Of a DNA stretch of 64,000 nucleotides, positions 16,646-25,107 are shown piece by piece. Position 1 is the first letter of the stretch. Each line of letters opens with the position of its first letter. Under the pieces are notes generated by a model, which saw nothing but the letters and a program-made list of their open reading frames with translations, was not told the DNA's origin and did no database searches. Source of the DNA: Luteimonas vadosa (lineage in GTDB: Bacteria > Pseudomonadota > Gammaproteobacteria > Xanthomonadales > Xanthomonadaceae); NCBI RefSeq assembly GCF_039543545.1, contig NZ_BAABJY010000001.1, forward strand, positions 186,001 to 250,000. The letters are read 5' to 3'. Made by a program: the position numbers and the translations under genes.

Positions 16646-17904
16646 TTTCCCATGGCCCGTTCGAGCGCATCCAGCAGGCGGGGAGCATGCATGCTCCAGT
16701 CCCAGACCTCGCGCGATGCGGTGAGCGCGGACTGCCGGCATGCCGCCAGCTTCTCCGGGGAATCGATCAGCGCCTGCATTGCCGCCGCGAGGCCCGTGGC
16801 GTCGCCCGGCTCGACCAGAAGCCCTGCACCCGGACTCGCCGCCATGACTTCGACCTGGCCGGCAGTGCGGGTCGCTATGACAGCCGCCCCCGCCCGCATG
16901 TACTCGTGGATCTTGTTCGAAGCGGTGAGTTCCTTGTTCCGGCAGTAGGGTGCCTCCAGCGCGAGCCCGACCGCATGCTGCCGGTTGGCGGCCAGAAGTG
17001 CATCGTTTGGAACGGGTGGAAGGACATGGACGCGACTTCGCGTCGCGCCGCCGAAGACCGTATCGAACCATGAGCCATATCCACGCATCGCGCCGCGCAG
17101 GTACAGGTTCCATTCCCCGCGCAGCTGGGGCAATGCACTTGCCAGGACTTCAAGCCCGCGTCCGGGACCGATGGTCTGCGAGAACCAGTAGAAGGACACG
17201 GGGCCGGGCACGCGAGAGCTCGGGCGATCTTCGACCGGTGCCGCGGGGAAACAGTTGCGTACGACAGTGGGGCGCCGATCCGTTCCCGCACTCTCGGCGA
17301 GCGCCGACGCCATCGCCTCCGTAGGCGCCAGGCACCCATGCGCGCGGTGCAGAAGGAGCATCTCGAGCTGGCGCAAGCGGCCACGGACGGCTGGCGAGCG
17401 GTCGCTGGGCAGCTGGTCCTCGGAGAACCAGTCCTCGAAATCCACCACGATGCGCTTCCCTGCGCCCAGCAGTCTCTTCGCAACCCAGAGTCCAGGCTCC
17501 GAATGCACCGTGACCAGATCCGACGGTTGGCCCGCCGCATAACGCCAAAGTTCAGGTGCACCTGGCCCGAGGATCCGGGAGGAGAACAGGCCGATACGCT
17601 TGAAGCCCTCATGCGCGAGCCTGTGCCTGAGCCTGTCGCCCAGGTCCCTTCGACCCGGACGCAAGTCCGTCACGGCTGCGAAATCGATGTCAAGCTCGCG
17701 CGCCAACGACAGGTCTTCCTGTGCCAAACGCGGATCGAGCCAGTTTCCGCGTACCAGGACGCGTGCCCCGGCCTCTCTCAGCGCGCGCGCCTGCTTCTGC
17801 ACACGCGGCGAGCTGGCGAGATGGCCCATGATGAGACTTACGACGGTCCGTCCCTGCCAAGGCGCTTCAGGGGGGGTCGGTCTGGAGGGGTCAACCATCG
17901 CCAT
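16642..17904 (-). CDS. Glycosyltransferase (GT4-like)
   Basis: 420 aa from ATG 17904, which has AGGA five bases upstream; an ATG two codons later is the alternative. VVSLIMGHLASSPRVQKQARAL opens the acceptor domain; FYWFSQTIGPGRGLEVLASAL opens the donor domain and NKIHEYMRAGAAVIATRTAGQVEVM lines its nucleotide site. The segment KRIVVDFEDWFSEDQLP is conserved in this little-studied group. Overlaps the upstream gene by 14 bases and the downstream gene by four. Substrate unknown. Confidence 0.82.
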   Translation of the reverse strand: MAMVDPSRPTPPEAPWQGRTVVSLIMGHLASSPRVQKQARALREAGARVLVRGNWLDPRLAQEDLSLARELDIDFAAVTDLRPGRRDLGDRLRHRLAHEGFKRIGLFSSRILGPGAPELWRYAAGQPSDLVTVHSEPGLWVAKRLLGAGKRIVVDFEDWFSEDQLPSDRSPAVRGRLRQLEMLLLHRAHGCLAPTEAMASALAESAGTDRRPTVVRNCFPAAPVEDRPSSRVPGPVSFYWFSQTIGPGRGLEVLASALPQLRGEWNLYLRGAMRGYGSWFDTVFGGATRSRVHVLPPVPNDALLAANRQHAVGLALEAPYCRNKELTASNKIHEYMRAGAAVIATRTAGQVEVMAASPGAGLLVEPGDATGLAAAMQALIDSPEKLAACRQSALTASREVWDWSMHAPRLLDALERAMGK

Positions 17905-18934
17905 CGGCTTCCTGCTGGACCGCCCGGGCGATGGCGCTGTACTCCCGCGCCCGGTCGGCCAGGCGGAGGTGCTGAAGCACATAGGCGCGTGGCTGGTAGT
18001 CCGCCTGGGCCAGGCCCGCCATGAACTGCTCCAGCGCAGTTTCAAACTCGGCAGCGTCGGAGAACCGCAAGCCGCAGCGCTCGTCCCAATATGGCACCGA
18101 GGTTACCGGACCATAGACCACGCGATGCGGGTAGTAGGAGGGGTCACGCCATGGCCCTCCCTGGTCCCAGGCGAGCAGCGGCACGCCACATGCCAGGGCT
18201 TGCTGGTAGGCGATCCCCTGCGTCTCATGCTCGCACAGGAAAACCATGCCGCGGCAGCGCGCCAAAGCCTCTCGATAGTCCCGCTCCCGATAGCGTCCAT
18301 AAGTCAATTCCATGAACGAGATGCCGGCCTTTCGCAGCCGGCTCCGGATCGGTTCCAGCAAATCACGTTCTCGCTGCCCGCGGTCCCAAAGGACCTTGTC
18401 GTAAAGCAGAAGATCGGTGTCCTTCGGCACGTCGCCTTGCGGCGACCATAGGTCCGTGTCGATGCCTACCGGCCACGCCTGTACCCGGTCGCCCCAATAG
18501 GGCTGGCACATGCGTTGCATCCATGGTCCTGGGACGAGGACGCGGCGCACGGGCCGCCGCTTGAACAAGTCCGGATCGTCGATGGGGTGCGAAAAGACCG
18601 CGGCCCCGAACAAGATCGGATTGCGCCACGCCATCACGTCCAGCAGGAAGGGCTTGCCAATGATGCATGCGACCTCATCGGGATGCCGGCGCGCATGGCG
18701 AAAATCATTGACCCGGAACGGAACACCGATCTCGCGGAGGCCTGCGCACAAGTTGAGGAAAACACGCGTCTGCCCCCCTGGGCGGGGTTTCCCGCGCACG
18801 AGGCGGCGGATCAGCCGGCGTGGGTACCGGTCCCCGGGAAGCCAGCGATCGGGGTCGGGTTCGCGATAGAAGAGATTCAGCACCATGTCGCGCGGAGCAG
18901 GCGCCAAGCGGGACCCCGGAAGAAGCGCGCTCAC
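17891..18934 (-). CDS. Glycosyltransferase-like protein (GT-B, unassigned substrate)
   Basis: 347 aa from a GTG at 18934, one base after the stop of the upstream transferase. The C-terminal half has the donor-site features VFLCEHETQGIAYQQALACGVPLLAWDQGG, where CEHETQGIAYQQA takes the place of E-x7-E. The N-terminal half is divergent (LVRGKPRPGGQTRVFLNLCAGLREIG, SHPIDDP). It reads as a member of the family-1/4 superfamily, but the acceptor domain is weakly recognised. Role inferred from position inside the run of transferases. Confidence 0.72.
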   Translation of the reverse strand: MSALLPGSRLAPAPRDMVLNLFYREPDPDRWLPGDRYPRRLIRRLVRGKPRPGGQTRVFLNLCAGLREIGVPFRVNDFRHARRHPDEVACIIGKPFLLDVMAWRNPILFGAAVFSHPIDDPDLFKRRPVRRVLVPGPWMQRMCQPYWGDRVQAWPVGIDTDLWSPQGDVPKDTDLLLYDKVLWDRGQRERDLLEPIRSRLRKAGISFMELTYGRYRERDYREALARCRGMVFLCEHETQGIAYQQALACGVPLLAWDQGGPWRDPSYYPHRVVYGPVTSVPYWDERCGLRFSDAAEFETALEQFMAGLAQADYQPRAYVLQHLRLADRAREYSAIARAVQQEADGDG

Positions 18935-18935
18935 C

Positions 18936-20084
18936 TCAATTTCCCCGCCGGCGAGCGGTCATCCGGATCAGCCGCTCTTCATAGGCGTCCAAGCCGGGCT
19001 CCGGGCCGAAACATGCCACCGCGCGATCCCTGAGGGAAATTCCGGTGCGACGGCGATGAGCGCTGTTGTCCAGCAAGTCTCGCAGTCCCTGCGTCCAGTG
19101 GGCGACATCGCCGGGCCGGCGGAGCAGATCGGCGTGAGACTCGCCGAGGATATCGGGGGTGACTCCAAGGGCACTGGTCAAGACCGGTAGCCCGCATGAC
19201 ATTGCCTCGATCACGGTCAGGCCGAATGCCTCATCGCCAAGCGATGGGACGCATGCGACATCGGCCGCCTGGTAGTAGCGCTCCGGGAATGCGGTGACCG
19301 GCCGTAATAGCACCTTGCTGCGTCGCGTTTCGGGCAAGCGCCCCAGTTCCGCCTCGAAGTCGTCCGCGAAATCAGGGGCCACGCCACCCACCAGTAACAG
19401 GACCGCATCCTCGTGCGCCGGGCCGAGATCCGCAAACGCCCGCAGCAGGACGCGAATACCCTTTTGTTCACAAATGCGTCCCAGGAACAGCACATACCGC
19501 GCTTCTGGCTCGAGCGACAGGGATCGGCGCAGCGCGGGGACATCCGTGGCGGGCTGGAAGCGCTCGATGTCCACCCAGTTGGGAACTACCCCCAGAAGTT
19601 CCCGCGGCCAGCCACCTGCTTCCCAGCTTGCTGCGGTATGGGCGGAGGGGGCGATGCCGAAGCCGAGGTTTCGGTAACTCCACCGTAGCAACGGAGTGCT
19701 ACCCACGCATGGCAATCCCAGGTGGAACAAGAACGGAACCCGGACCAACCGGTGCACCAGGGCGGCATGGCGAAGGTATCCGAGGTGCGAACTAAGCCCC
19801 GCGTGCGCGCCGCACCTGCGTACCGTCGACATCAGGTTCCATACCCCAGCCATGGTGGTGGCTGGCACTCGAAACGCGAATCCGGGGAGCGCCGTGGAGA
19901 TGATGTCGGTGGCGAACGCGGCGTAGTCGGCCGTCATCGAACCGGGCTGGTCATGAACCAGCACGATTTCATGCCCGCGCCCCGCAAGACCTCGCGCCAG
20001 GGACAACACCATCGCCTCGGATCCCCCGCCATGCGCGGGAGTCGGCTCGACGACCACGAGTTTCACGCGGCCAATCCCCCGCAC
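18936..20084 (-). CDS. Glycosyltransferase family 4
   Basis: 382 aa from a GTG at 20084 (a second GTG at 20066 starts right at VKLVVVEPTPAHGGGSEAM). The glycine-rich HGGGSEAM loop, ARYVLFLGRICEQKGIRVLLRAF and VPSLGDEAFGLTVIEAMSCGLPVLTS (E-x7-E) make it a clear GT4. Seventy-nine bases separate it from the FkbM methyltransferase gene upstream, one of the larger gaps in the operon. Probably adds a sugar to the lipid-linked intermediate. Confidence 0.9.
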   Translation of the reverse strand: MRGIGRVKLVVVEPTPAHGGGSEAMVLSLARGLAGRGHEIVLVHDQPGSMTADYAAFATDIISTALPGFAFRVPATTMAGVWNLMSTVRRCGAHAGLSSHLGYLRHAALVHRLVRVPFLFHLGLPCVGSTPLLRWSYRNLGFGIAPSAHTAASWEAGGWPRELLGVVPNWVDIERFQPATDVPALRRSLSLEPEARYVLFLGRICEQKGIRVLLRAFADLGPAHEDAVLLLVGGVAPDFADDFEAELGRLPETRRSKVLLRPVTAFPERYYQAADVACVPSLGDEAFGLTVIEAMSCGLPVLTSALGVTPDILGESHADLLRRPGDVAHWTQGLRDLLDNSAHRRRTGISLRDRAVACFGPEPGLDAYEERLIRMTARRRGN

Positions 20085-20163
20085 GGTAACGCGCCTGCCT
20101 GCCTGGGCGCACGGCGCGAATCAATTTCGTCCGGCGAGGGTCCACCCTTGTCCAAACACGCAC

Positions 20164-21054
20164 TCACAGCATGTGCCCGCGGATCTGATATTGCCTCGAG
20201 TCCAGAGTTCTGGCTCTGGCCAGCGCGACGTCGCGAATGAAGATGCAGTTGTCCAGCGCCGGATCCAGGATAGGCAACGCATCAACGCGGCGCTGCAAGG
20301 GATCATAGGTGCAAAGAGAGAACCCGTGCGCGCGCATGGTCTGAAGAACTCTGTCTTCGTCGAATCCGTAAGCGTTCCCGCTGCCGTTGAGCTCCATGAT
20401 CACGGAATGCAGCGAAGGCCGTGAGAGCGTCTCAGCCCCGCCCTCGATCACCTCGGTCTCGAAGCCCTCGACGTCGATCTTGATGAGAGCCGGATGGACG
20501 CCTTCAAGGAGCCTGTCCAGGGTCATGGTCTCCACCTCCAGCCCGCCGGCACCGCCCTCGGCCCCCTGGATCATGTGATTGCCAGGGCCGAGCCCGGTAC
20601 TGAACCAGCTTGTACCCTCTCGGGCGCCCACGGCGGCCTGGATGCAAGTCACGCGCTCTTCGGCCCCGTTGACGCGTACGTTCTCGATCAATGCCGCGTA
20701 GGTGTCCGGCACCGGCTCCACGCAGATCGTGTCGGCACCGACCACGGCCGAAGCCAGGATGGTGTAGGAACCCAGGTTCGCACCGATATCAACGAAGAGA
20801 TCTCCCGGCCTGAGGACATGCAGCAGGTAGCCCATCTCGGCGAATTCCTGCAGTCCACAGTAGATGTTTCCCGTCAGCCCGGTCTGGCCCGGGCGCACGA
20901 TCAACCGACTGCCCTCGATCCAGTCGAAAAGCACGCCGCCCGGCACCAAGCGACTACTCAGTTGCCAGGACAGGAATTGCTGGAGCGCACGGAAGCGCAT
21001 CCCCCTGTTGAGCGGATGGCGCATCACGAATGACAGGACATCAAGCAGCGCCAT
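20164..21054 (-). CDS. FkbM-family methyltransferase
   Basis: 296 aa. DLFVDIGANLGSYTILAS is motif I of the FkbM family, VEPVPDTYAALIENV is motif II, and LIKIDVEGFETEVIEGG plus VIMELNG complete the SAM fold. Members O-methylate sugars or polyketides. The start at 21054 has an excellent GGAGGA six bases upstream (21058-21063); an upstream start at 21102 lacks this. Together with the methyltransferase at 9077-9700 it suggests that the polymer carries methyl ethers. Confidence 0.88.
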   Translation of the reverse strand: MALLDVLSFVMRHPLNRGMRFRALQQFLSWQLSSRLVPGGVLFDWIEGSRLIVRPGQTGLTGNIYCGLQEFAEMGYLLHVLRPGDLFVDIGANLGSYTILASAVVGADTICVEPVPDTYAALIENVRVNGAEERVTCIQAAVGAREGTSWFSTGLGPGNHMIQGAEGGAGGLEVETMTLDRLLEGVHPALIKIDVEGFETEVIEGGAETLSRPSLHSVIMELNGSGNAYGFDEDRVLQTMRAHGFSLCTYDPLQRRVDALPILDPALDNCIFIRDVALARARTLDSRQYQIRGHML

Positions 21055-21128
21055 ATATCCTCCATCCACTGCCAGCAGCGCGGCATTCGCGCGAATCACC
21101 ACCAGGCTCGATGCTCATCGCTGCGCGC

Positions 21129-22103
21129 TCACATGCGCTCCTCGAATCGCACCCGACGGTAGCCCACGACACGGCGGAACAGCGGTCGGAGCGCAGAGCG
21201 CGCACGTTCCAGGCACCACATGGGGAATTGGTAGGTCGCCGCCACCCAGGTGCGTGCCAGCGCCTGCGGAACGCGCCACTCCGACACCAGGCGCAGTACG
21301 CGAGCCTGCGACCGGTACTGCCATTTCGACGTGAAGTCGCCCAGGAAATGCACGATGACCGGCCGCGTCTCGCGCACGGGGTATCCGCGCCGATGCTGGG
21401 GATCGCCCGGTGGTGGATTGCTCAGCAACGCCTTGCCGGCAAGGACATCGATCTCGAGCAGCTTGGGCGAAGCGAAGAGTTCCCCATGAATGGTGCCGTC
21501 GTCGGCGAGGCCTGTGCAGCCTTCCAGCCCCATCGATATGGCCATCAGCAATTCCTCGTTAGGGCAATCGCGCAAGCGCACGAGCCCTAGTTCGTCATAG
21601 CGCTCCACCAGCCCACGGGCATGGTCGAAGACCCGCTCGGCGACCTCCCCCTGCTCGAAGTAATACACGCCGCCATTGAACTTGGTCAGTGTGGGCAGGT
21701 TGAAGTGTGCGCGTGTCGCCGCGACGTCTCCAAACCACTCGCCCTCCGTTATGGCGCCGCCAACCACCGATACCGCACGTCCGGAGAACCGTTCGAAGAC
21801 CGGTGCCAGCGGTCCCACGCACAGGCAATCGGCGTCGATAAACAAGGTATGGAGGGAAGGTGCGATCCGCTGCATGTTCAACTTGACGGAGAAACCCGTG
21901 CCCAGCTCGCCCGGCGCAAACTGCAGCCTGCGTACGAATGCCAGGTCCCTGGGCAACGGATCGACGCTATCCGTCGCAAGGTAGAACTCGATGTCGCCAT
22001 CGTTGTTCCACCAGCGAAAGGATCGCGCCAAGGCAATCGCCATGTCCAGATAGACACGTCGCCCCGTGGCGATGGTGAGGACGCCACGCTGTGCTTGTTG
22101 CAT
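21129..22103 (-). CDS. Glycosyltransferase, GT8-like (GT-A fold)
   Basis: 324 aa. The N-terminal GVLTIATGRRVYLDMAIALARSFR resembles glycogenin/LgtC-type enzymes; THTLFIDADCLC-like segment (LHTLFIDADCLCVGPL) gives the metal-binding D-A-D, and KFNGGVYYFEQGE and VIVHFLGDFTSKW match the later GT8 landmarks, including the H-F-x-G motif. It is probably a retaining transferase acting on a lipid-linked or protein acceptor. ATG at 22103, 71 bases after the ABC transporter stop. Substrate unknown. Confidence 0.75.
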   Translation of the reverse strand: MQQAQRGVLTIATGRRVYLDMAIALARSFRWWNNDGDIEFYLATDSVDPLPRDLAFVRRLQFAPGELGTGFSVKLNMQRIAPSLHTLFIDADCLCVGPLAPVFERFSGRAVSVVGGAITEGEWFGDVAATRAHFNLPTLTKFNGGVYYFEQGEVAERVFDHARGLVERYDELGLVRLRDCPNEELLMAISMGLEGCTGLADDGTIHGELFASPKLLEIDVLAGKALLSNPPPGDPQHRRGYPVRETRPVIVHFLGDFTSKWQYRSQARVLRLVSEWRVPQALARTWVAATYQFPMWCLERARSALRPLFRRVVGYRRVRFEERM

Positions 22104-22174
22104 CTAGCTCTCACTCCTCTTGCCGATGGGGGAATAATCCCATCGGGCCAATCGGCCACGCGCGACGAATGCGC

Positions 22175-24040
22175 CTAGCCTGACTCCCCAGCCATCCTGC
22201 GGAAACTGGGACTCCGCGCAACCAGGTTGTCGTAGGTGTCAACCGCAACTATCCGGCCCGCATTGAGCTCGACGATCATGTCGCAACCGCGAACCGTACT
22301 GAGCCGGTGCGCGATCAGGAAGACGGTCAGTCCACGGTCCAGGGATGCGATCGTCTCCATCACCGACTGCTCGGTGGCCGTATCGAGTGCACTGGTCGCC
22401 TCGTCGAAGACCAGCACGCTCGCATCCTTGTAAAGCGCCCTCGCGATGCCGATCCTCTGGCGTTGCCCCCCGGACAAGCGGATGCCGCGCTCTCCAACGG
22501 TAGCGTCGTATCCACCCGCGGAGGATTCGATGAAGTCGCCAATCTGCGCGGCATGTGCAGCCTTGCCGACACGGGCACGATCGATATCCTCCGCCGGCAC
22601 CCCGAACGCGATGTTCTCCGCGATCGACGCGTCGGCCAGGTAGATTGATTGCGGGACATGGGCGATCGCTCCCTGCCAGGCACGCAGCGTTTGCCCGACG
22701 CCGAGAGGGTTCCCGTCCACCAAGAGGCGACCCCGGGTGGGTGGAAGCAAACCCATCAGGATGTCCAGCAACGTGCTCTTGCCGCTGCCGGTCGGGCCAA
22801 CCAGTCCCACGCGCGCTCCCTTGGGAACCCTCAAATTGATGCCGTCCAGGATCCATGGCCCCGTGTCGTATCGGTAAGACACATCCTCGATCACGATGCC
22901 ATCGTCGAACTCCAAGGGCTGCGGCGCTGGGAGCAGCAACTCCTCTGGAAGCGGCTGGTCCAGCAGGTCGACAACGTCCTGCAGCGAGGCTCGGTTTCCA
23001 GCGATGCTTTGCCATGCACTGTAAGCCTGCTGCAATGCCGGGAGCATGCGTTGCGCGCCCAGCGCAAGAGCGCCCAATACCGGCAATGCAGGCGTGATTC
23101 CGCCCGCCTGGCGGCTCATGGCATAGGCGATTCCCGCGATCAGCAGCATTCCGGCCGCTTCCATGACGATGCGCGGGCTTTGTGAAATGAAGGTGTTGTT
23201 GCATTGCGCACGGCGCAACGGCTCGTCTGCCTCCCGGTAGACACCGCAATACACATCCTGGGTCCCATCCAGGAGAACATCCCTGATCCCACCCAACCCA
23301 TCTTGCAACGTCTTCAACAGCCCGGTCTGCCCGTGGGCGATGTTCTCGCTGTTGCGCCGCATCCGGTGCCGCGTGAACAGCGTGATCGTCCCGTAACCCA
23401 ATCCAAGGGCGAGTGCGGCGGTCATGGCCACCACCGGATCTATCACCATCAACGTCGCCACGACGGAAACGACCAGCAACGCAGAACTGGCGAGCACGAG
23501 CAATGGCATCACCACGCCGAAAACAACCGTGTTGATCTTGTTGGTGAGTCCGCTGATCACGCCGCTGCTATTGCGTGCGATATGCACGGAGTAGGGCTGA
23601 TACAAGGTCCGGCGATACGTCAGGCAGCTCAGGGCCAATCCCGCTCGCAGCGTGTACCGGGTCGTCCACCACAGCAACAGCATGCGGAGGAAGGCGGCGA
23701 TCACGATCGCCAGTACGAAAAGGAACGTCAGCGGCAAGACGAGCCCGGCGGCCGTATGGATGCCCAGGGCGCCCATCACGGGCTGCATCCACTCCCACGC
23801 CATGACCCGCTCCGGCGCCGTCAGAATGCCGAGGAACGGGAGCACAGCGCCGAGGCTGATGACCTCGGCCAATGCGTTCAGCATCATCAGCCCGAGCAAC
23901 AGGAAGAACTCTGCACGGTGGCCGGGTTCCAGGTGCCGCCAGAGGCGCCGCATCAGGTCGGGCAACGTCGGCTCTCGAGTCGGCTCAGCCACCCGGGGAC
24001 CCTCCACGGAGGGGCCGGGCACTTGGCCTTCTGCAGCCAC
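22175..24040 (-). CDS. ABC exporter, fused permease-ATPase; candidate lipid-linked-sugar flippase (PglK/MsbA type)
   Basis: 621 aa half-transporter: six hydrophobic segments (about residues 45-345) and a C-terminal ATPase with Walker A GPTGSGKST (415-423), Q-loop VPQSIYL, signature LSGGQ (522-526), Walker B VLVFDEATSALD and H-loop IAHRLST. Such proteins flip lipid-linked oligosaccharides (PglK) or lipid A (MsbA). It lies inside a polysaccharide locus that contains no Wzx, so it is the best candidate for moving the undecaprenyl-linked repeat unit across the membrane. GTG start at 24040, 20 bases after the uxs stop. Confidence 0.85.
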   Translation of the reverse strand: MAAEGQVPGPSVEGPRVAEPTREPTLPDLMRRLWRHLEPGHRAEFFLLLGLMMLNALAEVISLGAVLPFLGILTAPERVMAWEWMQPVMGALGIHTAAGLVLPLTFLFVLAIVIAAFLRMLLLWWTTRYTLRAGLALSCLTYRRTLYQPYSVHIARNSSGVISGLTNKINTVVFGVVMPLLVLASSALLVVSVVATLMVIDPVVAMTAALALGLGYGTITLFTRHRMRRNSENIAHGQTGLLKTLQDGLGGIRDVLLDGTQDVYCGVYREADEPLRRAQCNNTFISQSPRIVMEAAGMLLIAGIAYAMSRQAGGITPALPVLGALALGAQRMLPALQQAYSAWQSIAGNRASLQDVVDLLDQPLPEELLLPAPQPLEFDDGIVIEDVSYRYDTGPWILDGINLRVPKGARVGLVGPTGSGKSTLLDILMGLLPPTRGRLLVDGNPLGVGQTLRAWQGAIAHVPQSIYLADASIAENIAFGVPAEDIDRARVGKAAHAAQIGDFIESSAGGYDATVGERGIRLSGGQRQRIGIARALYKDASVLVFDEATSALDTATEQSVMETIASLDRGLTVFLIAHRLSTVRGCDMIVELNAGRIVAVDTYDNLVARSPSFRRMAGESG

Positions 24041-24060
24041 GGCAAGCAGCTGTTGCCACG

Positions 24061-25029
24061 TTAATCCTGCTTCCCTTCGCGCAGCAGGGCGTCGAAATAG
24101 GCGATCGTCTTTTTCAGGCCGTCCTCGAGCGCGACCTTCGGCTCCCAGTCCAGTTCCGAGCGCGCCAGGGAGATGTCGGGCTGGCGCTGCATCGGGTCAT
24201 CCTCGGGCAAGGGCTTGTTCACCAGCGTTGAACTGGAACCGGTGAGTTCGAGCACCATCCGGGCGAGCTGATGGATGGTGAACTCGCCGGGATTGCCCAG
24301 GTTCACTGGCCCCGTGAATCCTTGCGGCGTTTCCATCAACCTCAGGAATCCCTCGATCAGGTCGTCGACATAGCAGAAAGAACGTGTTTGGCGACCTTCT
24401 CCGTAAATGGTGATCGGATCACCGCGCAGTGCCTGCACGATGAAATTGGAGATCACCCGCCCATCATTGGGATGCATCCTTGGGCCGTACGTGTTGAATA
24501 TCCTGGCAACCTTGATGTCGAGGCCATGCTGCCTGTGGTAATCGAAGAACAATGTCTCTGCGCAACGCTTGCCCTCGTCGTAGCACGAACGCGGCCCGAT
24601 GCAATTGACGTTGCCCCAGTAGTCCTCCCGTTGCGGGTGGACAGCGGGATCGCCGTAGACCTCGCTGGTCGAGGCCTGGAAAATCCTGCAGCGCAGGCGC
24701 TTGGCCAGCCCCAGCATGTTGATGGCGCCGTGCACGGACGTCTTGGTTGTCTGGACCGGGTCATGGCTGTAATGGATGGGGGAAGCAGGACATGCCAGGT
24801 TCCAGATCTCGTCGGCTTCAACGTACAGGGGGAAGGTGACGTCGTGGCGGACGAATTCGAACCGGGGGTTGTCGTGCAAGTGGTCGATGTTGCGCTTCGT
24901 GCCGGTGAAAAGGTTATCCACGCATATGACCTCGTGCCCCTGCTCGAGGAGTCGGTCCATGAGGTGCGAGCCGAGGAAGCCTGCTCCCCCGGTCACCACA
25001 ATGCGCTTCCGAATGTCGTACTGCCTCAT
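24061..25029 (-). CDS. uxs: UDP-glucuronate decarboxylase (UDP-xylose synthase)
   Basis: 322 aa extended SDR. NAD site VTGGAGFLGSH, then ACPASPIHYSHDP, TTKTSVHGAINMLGLAKR, STSEVYGDP and GPRSCYDEGKR with the Tyr-x3-Lys pair, followed by RIFNTYGPRMHPNDGRV; this set is specific to UXS. It converts UDP-glucuronate to UDP-xylose and CO2, so the polymer probably contains xylose. The ATG at 25029 has AAGGA seven bases upstream. No UDP-glucose dehydrogenase is encoded in the window, so UDP-glucuronate must be made elsewhere. Confidence 0.94.
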   Translation of the reverse strand: MRQYDIRKRIVVTGGAGFLGSHLMDRLLEQGHEVICVDNLFTGTKRNIDHLHDNPRFEFVRHDVTFPLYVEADEIWNLACPASPIHYSHDPVQTTKTSVHGAINMLGLAKRLRCRIFQASTSEVYGDPAVHPQREDYWGNVNCIGPRSCYDEGKRCAETLFFDYHRQHGLDIKVARIFNTYGPRMHPNDGRVISNFIVQALRGDPITIYGEGRQTRSFCYVDDLIEGFLRLMETPQGFTGPVNLGNPGEFTIHQLARMVLELTGSSSTLVNKPLPEDDPMQRQPDISLARSELDWEPKVALEDGLKKTIAYFDALLREGKQD

Positions 25030-25107
25030 CGATTTTCCTTGGTTACTGACCGGTTGTGACGCTTCAGGAAGCGGCCTCCAGCGCGGCCGCCCTTGCCGCA
25101 TGATGAC

